Shown in pieces: positions 54,801 to 64,000 of a stretch of 64,000 nucleotides of DNA. The stretch is from the NCBI GenBank assembly GCA_946811185.2, contig OX328098.1, positions 45,323,650-45,387,649 on the forward strand. The letters are read 5' to 3'. The translations under genes were made by a program, and so were the position numbers. The notes under the pieces are model-generated. The model made no database searches and had not been told where the DNA came from. It was given only the letters and a program-made list of their open reading frames with translations. The stretch comes from Hippopus hippopus (taxonomy: Eukaryota > Mollusca > Bivalvia > Cardiida > Cardiidae). Each line of letters starts with the position of its first letter. Position 1 is the stretch's first letter.

Positions 54801-57800
54801 CTGAAATAATAGGATTTGCCTTTGATGGTGTAGAAAACATTGTAGAAAAGGAAAAAATGCTGGTTACCAGCATTTTCTCCTTTTCCCACAATATTTTCAA
54901 AGGTTGACATCTTCAAAGTCATTAAAAGATAAAATTATTTGAGAGGTAAGCTTCAACACCTAATTTTGATGATTTTGATACATACAGGCCAATTATAGCA
55001 CCAATGATGAATGCCAGTGTAGGTGAAATATACTCCAACTTCTGGGGTGGGATGAATGAAAAAGGATATTACAAGCGGGTACCAGAGTACTTTCAGATTG
55101 TAGAGAGAGAAAAACTTGGGGTATTCAAAGTCCCAATGGTTCATACTGCAATTTTGATTGATATGCAGCATAAGATGTCAGGTAAATGTCTCATTTACTT
55201 TTCACATTCCTTAAAAGATACATAGGGTCTGACATAAGTTGGCATTTAAGATAAAATTGTATCAAATGAGTCTAGAAAAAATTTACTGGTATTAAGCAAG
55301 CCTCTGGTGAGCTTAATAACATTTTTGCAGACAAGTCTTTTTATCACATATAATGAAATCTTGCAAGTTTGTAGGTCAAGATATACAGAATCAACAATAT
55401 GAGAATTTTTACCTTTTAACTCTTTCCAATAAAACAAAAAAGTTTAGCTTTGTCCAAAGTGAAAGCATTTGCAGGAGCAAATTAAGTGTGTTTAGAATAA
55501 TATGATTTGTTGATTCTATTATTGACCTTTCTTTACATCCATTGCATACATAGCTTACTTTGATCAAAGGAGTTTTATTTAGTACTGTAGGTAGACAGTT
55601 ACTCCATATTTGGTTGTATTCTTATCTATCTTGTGTAACCAGTAAGATACATTTTACAGAAAAGCTGTCATATTTGCCACCTGAAGGTTACGATAAACCA
55701 AAGGATGACATCATTCTATTTGCACAGTCTGCTGCTAGGGTAAGAACTTATATAAACACTCTGTTGAGTCAAGTAGCTCAGTTGGAAGTAAACAGGAGTA
55801 GAAACCTGGAGTTACTGGTTTGAATCCCCAGCTCTGCCAATTTCTTTCCAAGGATTGTGTAGTCATGGCCACAGGATTTGTTCCTCTTTCAATGCTAATC
55901 AATGTTTCAACATTGGTAAAATGGGAAAGCAGCCAGTGTCAAGGGAAGAATATTGTGCGAAGTACTTGTAAAACAACATCTAGGAAAGCATGGATAGGTG
56001 CACTGGCTGCTAGAGTATAACTGAAATAATCTTAAAAATGGCACTACACACCATACAAACGATAATAACTGAAATAATTTTGAAAAGGGTGGCCAACACC
56101 TTGCAAACAATCGACCAGTCAATGGATATTAGCACTGAAGGTGCTAGAAAAATGCAATGGACTTTCCCAATCAGGAAAACAGACCAAAAACTGCAATTGA
56201 TTCAATGATGAGGGCATTTGATTTTACCAAATGATTTTTCCAGTCTGTTATGTATAGAGTATATTCTCTTCAGACAACTTCAGCTCATCTATATCAGTTT
56301 TGAAATTGTTGTCCGCAAATGCTCTAGATATTTTAGAAGGTTTTGAAAACACTGGGAAATGCAGATAATATTGACAACTAGCATTTTCTCCATTTCCCAT
56401 TATGTTTCTAACCTATCAGAGAACTTCAGCATATATATATATATCAAATTTGATATTCTCCTCTGCGAATGCTCCAAATTTAATATAGTTGATTCCAAAA
56501 TATGTGGTCTGATATAATATTAACTCATTCCATACCATAACGACAGTAGAAGCTTTTGTGGACAGTGTAGATCAAGATCAGACTGCACAGAATGTTCGGT
56601 CTGATCTCTGATCTGCACTGTCTGCTGCAATATTCTAGATTATGACCAAACTGTCTCTTGATCTTGCAGACGAAATGTATTTTTAGCCTTTGAGAAAATG
56701 CAATTTATTTATTCAGTAATGAAAGAGTTAAACTAACAAAAGTACTTGCTCATGTAATTTGTGAGGAGTGTATTCAGGGAAAGGAGCAGTAAGATACTAG
56801 TCGGCCCACTGTCTTTCAGGTGGGAATGTCAATGTATGTAATCAACACGGAATTCTTTGGATATGTGATGGTACCCCTGGATGACTATCATGTTTTAGAG
56901 ACAGAGAAAGAGCAGTTCTATTACTTGTACATGGAGGCCCTAGGTAAGTGTTATCAGATAACTATCCTTATTTTATGTGTAATACAGCCATTACAATTTT
57001 TCTTGTCTTGCACAAGTTTGAGTTAAACAGATAGTGCTGTATTAGGTGTAAGCTTTGGTATTATGTGCTTCATTTTTTAAACATTGCTGACCCATACTTC
57101 TGTGTGAAATAAACTGTCAAAATTTATGACTGTGACAAAGCTGCCAATTTTATCATCTTAAGATATAAAAAATAAAATTATCATATATATGCAGGTATCT
57201 TTGGAACTGCTTTTCTTGTGTGATGTACACACCTGTCAAAAAAGCTAATAGGCTTCATGTAAATTTCAAAACACATTTGCATAAGGCCTATGTTTTAACA
57301 TATAATGAGCTAAAATTCTTTAGTATAGTCATGCAATAAAAATGCTCTGGCAGTCGTTGGTTTTAAAGATATAATTTTATTTAACTTTTTGGCAAAACTA
57401 TAATAAATTTGCAAAAGGATCGCTTAATTACCTTTTTCTAGACTTGTTTGATAAAATTTTGACTTGACCCTTTACCACACAATCCCGAGTTTTTACGACC
57501 CTGAACAAGAAGGCTCTTAAAAACTTTGTGGGAAAAGGAAAAACTGCCTGTAACCAGCATTTTTTTCCTTTTCCCAATTTTTTTTTTAACATTATGAAAG
57601 ACAGAAATCATCATTTGTGCTACATTCAGTTTGTTGTCTGCAATTGCTTTCAGTTTGGTTGAGTCCAAATTTATGTCGTTTGGTAAAGAGTTAAATGCTA
57701 ACTGTAAGATCCCATATATCTTTGATGGAAAAACCAGTCTCACAAAGTATTGTTTTGATTCTATATTTTTTATCTCCCTATCAGATTACTATCAATTCAT

Positions 57801-60800
57801 AAATTTTTGCATACGAATTACTGTAACTGTATGCCTGCATACAAAAGTCGTAAATCTTTTTCACTAAACTTTCGCAACTAAATGAATTTGTGTCAGTAAA
57901 TATTCTGTACCTCTTCAATCAAAGGCAGATACAGTAGGTTGAGTGTATTTATAACCTAAGTAATTGTTCTCTGCCTTTCAAATGGAGGGAAGCATGACAT
58001 GATTTACCAGCATTTAGGTACAATTTTTGCACACTTCATCATCTGATAAGTCAGCTGCTTTTGAAAAATAAAATGGATACTGAAGAAAAAAATTGTCTCT
58101 TTGCATCATCCTAGATGACCACTAGAAAACAAAGGATATATTAGGTATGAATTTAAGAAAATAATCAAATTGTTGTGTTGTTGTGTGGGACAGGGCTTCA
58201 CACTCGCTTTTCAACAGCATCACATGCCATTCTAGTGATAGATTTTTGGTATTGTTAAACTACAAGTGAATTATCTTTTATATCTTAACTCCCATTGTCT
58301 AAATTGTCTCCAAAAAAAGAAATAAATGTGACTTTGAAATTACCCCAGTGAAATGTGCAAAATTATCACAATTTCATTTCTGACATCTTTTGAACATTCA
58401 ACAACTCATTGAGGAAGAGGGAACAATTATTTGTCACAAATGATTCTCCTTGTGTCTCAATGATTTCTATAGTGTTCATGCAGGGGGTACTATGCTTGAT
58501 AGATAGGATGGCAAATTGGGGTATGTGACCACTAAATTTGCCTGAAAAACTTTTCTTTGTTTATTACAGATTTAGCCAATCCAGATATGGGGCCAGGCTT
58601 TGATTACATAAGTAAGTGACAAGGGTTGGATTTTACCCTTTACCTTCTTTTAGAAACACTGTCTACACGAGAATTTTATCATCTGATAAATACTTAACTT
58701 GTTACCTTGTCTGTTAAAGTTTTCATTCTTTACCAAACAACAAAAATTTAGACTCAACAAAAGTGAAATCATTTGCAGATGACAGATTCATTCTAACTTA
58801 AAAGATGACTTTTGTCAAAGAAGTGATAGAAAATACTGTGAGCAAAGGAGAAAATGCTGGTTTAGAAATGATAAAGAATAATTTGGGAAAAGGAGATAAT
58901 GCTGGTTACCAGCATTTTCTTCTTTTCCCACAATGATTCCAAATGCTTTCCTTTTTTCAGTCATTATAAGATTATTTTGTAAACATATACAAACAATTTT
59001 GCAACAAGCCACAGGGAATTCATCCTTGTAATAAGGAAAACACTGGTGACCAGCATTTTCTCCTTTTCTCACAATATTTTCAGAAAGTCCAATTTCCCAG
59101 TATTATTAAAACTCAGGATTGTGTGGTAAAGGGTTAAAGTGGCATTGGTTGAGGTTCCAGTCACTGGCAGAAAAATAGATTCTGAAACCGGAATAATGGT
59201 TGGCAGCCAATGTTGGTGTCAGTGGTTGTGAGGTAGAGTGTCGGCCTCATAACCATAAGGTCCTGCGTTCAATACCTGGGAGCGGGTGTCAACTTTGGGA
59301 TTTTTCATTGACCCACACATTCAGCGTGAGTACTGGTGTAATTCTCAGGAAGCAGAATGGAGAGAGATTAGTATGAGTTGTATGAACTTGTTTCTCAATT
59401 GATGTAAAATAAATATGTTTAAATATACCAACATTGATTTAAGTTTTAATATTCATTGTTCTACCGGTGACTGGAACTATAACAGATTATCAGACTTACA
59501 ACAATTGCATACTTTTTATTGGTATTAACTCTCTACCATACGACAATTTTGGACTGGACCAATTTGAAAGCATTTTGCAGACGACAAATTAAATGTTGCT
59601 AAAATGATGATTTCTGTTTTGGGTAGGGTAGAAAACATCATTGAAAAAGAAGAAAATGCTGGTTACCAGCATTTTCTCCTTTTCCCATTATGTTTTCAAA
59701 AGTCTTCTTCCTCAGGGTTGTTAAAACTCGGGCTTGTGTGGTAAAGGGGTAATGAAATTTACCACTATTGGGCGTGTAAACTTTTACCCTACAGTCCCAA
59801 AATTTATCAACCCTGAGGAAGAGGCGTTTTTAGAACATTGTGGGAAAAGGAGGAAATGCTAGTATCCAGCAGTTTCTCCTCTTCCTACATTGTTATCTAC
59901 CTATTCAAGGATAATTTCATCGTTTGAACCACCTTTTATTCACCGTCTGTAAATGCTTTCAGTTTGGACAAGTTGAAAATTTTGTTGTTTGGTGGAGTTA
60001 AATATTGAAAGGGGAACCCATACAAATAGGGAAATTTACCTCTAAGATATTTTTGACTTGGATATTTCCCTTTTTATACTTGAAATTTTCTCTGAAAAAG
60101 CAACTGCAGCCAAATGTATGTACTGGTATAATATGCATTTGTCTGCCTGCCTTGCTCATTGGTAAAGTATTTGTAACCTTGAGGCCCTGGGTTCAAACCT
60201 TTCTGAAAATACTGTGTTTTTTGTGAAAGTGTCCTTTGGCAAAACACCTCAGAGATCTAGCCAAGGACTGATGAAACCCAAGACATACATGAATATGTGA
60301 GCTCCTAGTGTAATATGACTGAAATAATGTTGAAAGCAGCGTAGAATACCATTAAGTCAGTCATTTAAACCTTTACCCAACAATCCCTAGTTTTAATGAA
60401 CCTGAACAAGTGGACTTTTGAAAAACATTGTAGGTAAAGGAGAAAATGCTGGTAACCAGCATTTTCTCCTTTTCCTACAATGTTTTCTACCCTTTTAAAT
60501 GCAGAAATCACCATTTGAGCCACTTTTAATTTGTCGTCTGCAAATGCTTTCAATTTTATCATCTGGTAAAGAGGTTTAGTCATTTGCTCTCAATTTGTTT
60601 CAGGAGATTATGAGTTAACTCTTTACCAAGTTTTAACATGCCTGAGAAAGAGGCCTTTTGAAATCATTGTGAGAAAAGCAGAAAATGCTGGAAACCAGCA
60701 TTTTTACTTTTTTTTCTCAAAATGTTTTCTCCATTTTTAAATGCAAATCTAACAGTTTTAGCCACAATAAAATTGGTGTCTACAAGTGCTTTTGATTTTG

Positions 60801-62735
60801 ACATGTCTAAAATTTTGTCATGTGGTAATGAGTTAAACTATAAATAGAAAATTGGAGAAAGTTTTCTGTTGCAGATACATCAAAGTTTTTATTTCAGTTA
60901 CTGATACAAAGTTTATTTGCTTTTGTTCAAAAGTAATTTTTATATACTTTGAAATATGCTTTCAGTTCAGGACAGAGGGCTTGTCAGAACTCCTCACATC
61001 AACACAAGTTTGATACGAAAAGATAAGCTTGGTTTTGACCAGGTAAATTTTTAAACTTGTCCCAAAATGAGCAACGTTTTTATCCACATTCCTGAGATAT
61101 AAAAGTGCTCTTTAACCTTTAACCATATAATCAAGTGTTTTAAAAACTCTGAGGAAGAAGGCTTTTGAAAAATTATTAAAGGAGAAAATGTTCATGACCA
61201 TTATTTTCTCCTTTTCACTCATCTTTTTTTTCTGCCCTTACAGTGAGAAATCTTATTATTTAAGCAACAGTTTATTTTTTGTCTCCAAATGCTTTCAGTG
61301 CAAACAAGTCTTAAATGTTTTTAACTGGTAAAGAGTTAACCCTTTACCACACAATTCCGACTTTTAATGACCTTTAGAAAGAATGCTTTTGAAAACATTG
61401 TGGGGCAAGGAGAAAATGCTGATATCCAGCGGATGTTTATTGTATGATTATGCTTCTGTTTTCAGTTGGAAGGTGTTGTTTTTTGTACATGCATATGTTT
61501 TCACTCAAGGGGTGTTGTTTATTGTATATGCGTAAGTTTTCGATTTTAGGGTATAAATTTTGAGGTGTTTTTTTATCTAAATTTTGTCCGTGTTCAAAAT
61601 AAAGGTTTGGTTTCTTGTATGTGCGTCTGTTTTAACCTAAAGGTGTCATTTGTTGTATATGCAAATGTTTTCAAAGTGAATGTGGTGTATATGCTTATGT
61701 TTTCAATTTCAAGGTGTACTTGATCTAAATCTAATGATGACTTCAAGCTAAAGGTGCTGTTCAAAGTATATGCGTATGTTTTCAATCAAAGGTGTCATTT
61801 ATTGTTTGCACTTCTGTTTTCAATCTGAAGGTGTTTTTTGTTGTACGTGTCTAGTTTTCTAGTCAGGAGATGTTGTTTATTGTACATGCTTATGTTTTCA
61901 ATTTCAAGGTATACATGATAAATTTAGACCGCAGACCAGAAAGAAGAAAACGGATGTTACATATGTTTGATGTATTGGGTATTGATGCAATCAGGACTCC
62001 AGCTGTGGATGGAAAGTAAGATTATTGTTTTTGTGACTCCATACCTCCTGTATACAACTCCATTTGTGTCTAATAGAGGACTTTCTATGAAAACATTGTG
62101 GCAAAAGTTGAATTGCTGTGGATGAGTTATTTCCCATTTTACATTGTTTTCATGTGTTGTCATTGATAAAACCTCAGTTTGCTTAGATCATTTCAGTTTT
62201 CTGTTAGGACTGTACAAGACACTGCCCAAATGTTTGATGGTAAAAATTCCTTCAGTTAGATTCCATGGACATACACTTCTCATTAGAAAATGGGATATTC
62301 TTTTGAGAAGTGCTCTGGCTAAAGGGGACTTACTGCATCTCAGTGATGTATCATACCAAGCAAATCATCATATAATGATGGATCCATAAAACCCATGTTG
62401 TCTTATCACCAACTGAATTCAAAGGTAGAATGGACCTTTGATTTGCAGAAAATTTAAAAATAACAAAAAAGTTTTGACCCAGGTCGGCCTGGGCTGACTG
62501 CACAGGCTGACCTGGGTCAGTACTTTTTGCAGATGCATTAAACCCTTTTTTCACAGAGCATGGCTGTTCTATATTCAGTCATTAGATGCAAATTTCATTT
62601 CAAAATGTTTACATCACTTTAAATACTAAATAATATTTTCTATATTCTATCTTTAAGACTACTGAATGACACCTATCTGTACAAAGAACTTAACATACAA
62701 GTTGTGCCTGGATTCTCAGATCCTTATGGTGGCAG
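48813..62735 (+). CDS. COLGALT: Procollagen galactosyltransferase, first 11 exons (partial)
   Basis: Homologue of COLGALT1/2 (GLT25D), the ER-lumen enzyme that adds galactose to hydroxylysine of collagen. Exons: 48813-49063, 52143-52255, 53307-53422, 54529-54593, 54988-55181, 55660-55739, 56820-56943, 58570-58611, 60966-61042, 61909-62015, 62658-62735. All have GT/AG borders and consistent phases, giving 415 codons before the window ends. A signal peptide follows Met at 48855. The ATG at 48813 has the better Kozak context but adds 14 polar residues, so either start is possible. The N-terminal glycosyltransferase domain begins VLVATPIRNKAH and carries the DxD-type motif LDADVMLVNP (about residues 162-171). 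The family-25 glycosyltransferase domain begins in exon 10 (VYMINLDRRPERRKRM) and continues VVPGFSDPYGGR in exon 11. The gene continues past 64000. Confidence 0.9.
49436..49659. mobile_element. MITE family E copy
   Basis: 'aactctttgccaaacaacc' to 'tgtggtgaaggattaa' in COLGALT intron 1. Confidence 0.7.
49674..49885. mobile_element. MITE family E copy
   Basis: 'aaccctttaccacacaatcc' to 'ccaggttaaaagttaa', in tandem with the previous copy. Confidence 0.7.
49957..50370. mobile_element. MITE family E, two further copies
   Basis: 'aaccctttactacacaatca' and 'gttaactttttcccaaacaa' mark the two left ends; both carry the 'gaaaatgct' foldback. Confidence 0.6.
50380..52140. other. COLGALT intron 1, mostly unique
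   Basis: A/T-rich intron sequence with one degraded family E fragment near 51575-51710. No gene seen. Confidence 0.45.
52340..52510. mobile_element. MITE family D copy, degraded
   Basis: 'cacaacttctgattggctaa' against 'gtgtagccagtctgaaatg' in a COLGALT intron. Confidence 0.5.
53543..53715. mobile_element. MITE family E copy
   Basis: 'gccctttaccaaacagtcac' through 'tttctctttatttccaac'. Confidence 0.55.
54680..54945. mobile_element. MITE family E copy
   Basis: 'gctggttaccagcattttct' centre. Right end is only about 40 bp from the next COLGALT exon. Confidence 0.6.
55752..56075 (+). mobile_element. tRNA-derived SINE copy in COLGALT intron
   Basis: 'caagtagctcagttggaag' A box and 'ggtttgaatccccagc' B box, tail 'aaaatggcactacacacc'. 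Begins about 15 bp after an exon's donor site. Confidence 0.68.
56545..56632. repeat. Core palindrome related to MITE A
   Basis: 'tggacagtgtagatcaagat' and 'ctgatctctgatctgcactg' in a COLGALT intron. Confidence 0.6.
57467..57694. mobile_element. MITE family E copy
   Basis: 'gaccctttaccacacaatcc' to 'gtcgtttggtaaagagttaa'. Confidence 0.75.
58720..59136. mobile_element. MITE family E, nested copies
   Basis: 'ctttaccaaacaacaaaaat' opens one copy. A second foldback ('gctggttaccagcattttct') and a third ('ctggtgaccagcattttct') precede 'gtgtggtaaagggttaa'. At least one copy has inserted into another. Confidence 0.6.
59205..59400 (+). mobile_element. Second tRNA-derived SINE type
   Basis: tRNA-like head 'gtgaggtagagtgtcggcct' with 'cctgcgttcaatacctgg' B box. 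The body differs from the main SINE family. Confidence 0.5.
59524..59752. mobile_element. MITE family E copy
   Basis: 'ttaactctctaccatacgac' to 'gtgtggtaaaggggtaa'. Confidence 0.75.
59776..60002. mobile_element. MITE family E copy
   Basis: 'taaacttttaccctacagtc' to 'gtttggtggagttaa'. Confidence 0.65.
60365..60578. mobile_element. MITE family E copy
   Basis: 'ttaaacctttacccaacaat' to 'catctggtaaagaggttta'. Confidence 0.75.
60613..60836. mobile_element. MITE family E copy
   Basis: 'gttaactctttaccaagtt' to 'catgtggtaatgagttaa'. Confidence 0.65.
61112..61430. mobile_element. MITE family E, one and a half copies
   Basis: 'taacctttaaccatataatc' to 'ctggtaaagagttaac', then a second left end 'cctttaccacacaattccga'. 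Confidence 0.6.
62310..62565 (+). mobile_element. MITE family B copy
   Basis: 'gtgctctggctaaaggggac' to 'cacagagcatggct' in a COLGALT intron. Confidence 0.65.
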
Positions 62736-62919
62736 GTTGGTTGCCCTTTGTTATCTTTGTATTACACTCCTCAAAGGATGTACCGTATTATGTATGTGGT
62801 TGTCTGTCTGCTTGCAATTTCATTTTCCTTTTGCATCATGAAGTCATTACATATGCTAGGAAATAAGCAAAACCACTTCCAGTAGAGCAATTTAGGTCTT
62901 CAAGGGTCCTAGTTAAATC

Positions 62920-63150
62920 AATTAACCTTTTATCACATAATCCTGAGTGTTACTATCCCTGATGGAGATGGCTTTTGAAATCATGATGGGAAAAGGAGAA
63001 AATGCTGGTAACCAACATTTATCCTTTCCCCCTAATTTTTTTTCTACCCTTTCACAGACAAATTTTATAATTTGAGCCACATACAATTCGTTATCTGCAA
63101 ATGGTCAGTTTAAACCAGTAAAAAATTTTATCTCTTTATAGAGTTAATTG
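62920..63150. mobile_element. MITE family E copy
   Basis: 'ttaaccttttatcacataat' through 'ctgcaaatggtcag', past the last visible COLGALT exon. Confidence 0.6.
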
Positions 63151-63310
63151 ATAGAACTTTACAAGACTTGAGGATATCAAGATCCTACTATAAGTGATTA
63201 ATGCTAGCCTTTGTATCCACATCAAAGACTATCAATGATGACACATAAAAATGCCAAAGAGACTATGTATCTTTTCAAAGAATACTTATACTTTTTGCCC
63301 TACTAATTAC

Positions 63311-63540
63311 CTTAACTCTTTACCACACGAGAAAATTTTAGACTGGTCCAAATTGAAAGCATTTGCAGACGACAAAATAAAGGTGACTGAAAAATTAAAA
63401 TTTGGTTTGGAAAGAGTAGAAAACACTGTGGGAAAAGGAGAAAATGCTGGTTACCAGCGTTTTCTCCTTTTCCCACAATGTTTTCCAAAGGCTTCTTTCT
63501 CAGGGGCGTCAAAAGTAGGGATTGTGTGGTAATGGGTTAA
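63311..63540. mobile_element. MITE family E copy
   Basis: 'cttaactctttaccacacga' to 'gtgtggtaatgggttaa' with a near-perfect central foldback. Confidence 0.78.
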
Positions 63541-64000
63541 AACAGGAAATATTCACATCTTGGAAATCTGTGCGGTTTTCGCATATTAATAAAAATTGCA
63601 AAGATATCCGCCAGCATAAGTTAAAGCTACATTAAGGTCTTCACCGGGGTCATGTGGGAATAATCGAAATGTTTGCATCGTGGAAAGCGTTGTGAGTCTT
63701 CTGTGTTGATAAAAATCAGAGAGATATCTGCCAATATAAATTAAAGGTACATTAAGGTACATTTTACCTAGACACCTGGCCCTGTGAGAGCGATTAACTG
63801 GGACTCTTGTCAGTATCAATGGTGCTTTGTTTCATCAAAGTTAACCAGATACCAGTCTAGTGGTGGTTAATACTGCCAATAAAATATATTTCATCAAAGT
63901 AAGATTGATGATTTATAAACAACATGTTGAACAAAAAATTAGTTTTACAGTACACAGAGTAGAAATTTTGGAATTCTGTCTTTAACTCTTGCAGAAATTA

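Larger units (their letters stand above)
62736..64000. other. COLGALT intron after exon 11
   Basis: Two family E MITEs and a local direct repeat ('aaaattgcaaagatatccgc' at about 63591 and a variant at about 63709). The next exon was not found. Confidence 0.45.

Overview
This is animal nuclear DNA, most likely from a bivalve mollusc. The genes have introns with GT/AG junctions, the spacers are packed with short palindromic MITEs and tRNA-derived SINEs, one repeat opens with the 'gagggcc..atggccctg..cgctcacctga' sequence common in bivalve genomes, and one gene carries a temptin-type domain typical of molluscs. I cannot name the species from the sequence alone.

Layout. (1) 1-9.5 kb: gene-poor spacer made of at least five MITE families, SINEs, a ~145-bp tandem repeat and a deleted mariner-like element. 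(2) 9.5-20.5 kb, minus strand: a complete 11-exon gene for a secreted or membrane-anchored copper monooxygenase of the DBH/PHM family with an N-terminal temptin-like domain. The spliced frame is 1722 nt (573 aa) and all six expected copper ligands are present. (3) 20.5-25.1 kb: spacer with SINEs and a 2-kb bivalve-type repeat. (4) 25,128-39,070: a complete-ended Polinton/Maverick (adintovirus-like) element of 13,943 bp with ~1.8-kb terminal inverted repeats, 5'-AG...CT-3' ends and a perfect 6-bp target duplication (GTCGCG). It sits inside a host MITE whose two halves flank it. (5) 39.1-48.8 kb: spacer with SINEs, simple repeats, a 2-kb minisatellite, MITEs and a decayed GIMAP (AIG1 GTPase) fragment. 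(6) 48.8-62.7 kb and beyond, plus strand: the first 11 exons (~415 codons) of a procollagen galactosyltransferase (COLGALT/GLT25D) gene that runs off the window.

The Polinton codes, left to right, for: a small outward-facing gene duplicated in both TIRs; a CCHC zinc-knuckle protein (minus strand); a PolB remnant; the FtsK/A32-like packaging ATPase; a lysine-rich KKSP-repeat protein with a broken N-terminus; two conserved small proteins; a DDE integrase with a C-terminal chromodomain; a two-helix membrane protein; a probable penton; a basic pX-like peptide; the probable double jelly-roll major capsid protein; a Cys/His protein; and an adenovirus-type cysteine protease. Morphogenesis and integration genes are mostly intact, but the polymerase has lost both ends.

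The most interesting structures are in the TIRs: a 24-bp-arm hairpin about 10 bp from each tip, an array of small hairpins whose stems co-vary around a constant GAAA-type loop (one stray copy lies in front of a late gene), a duplicated outward-facing gene ending at an in-frame A AAA AAG heptamer, and a shared 3'-end module after both gene blocks. Element coordinates come from direct comparison of the two ends; homopolymer runs could shift some exon or repeat edges by a base.
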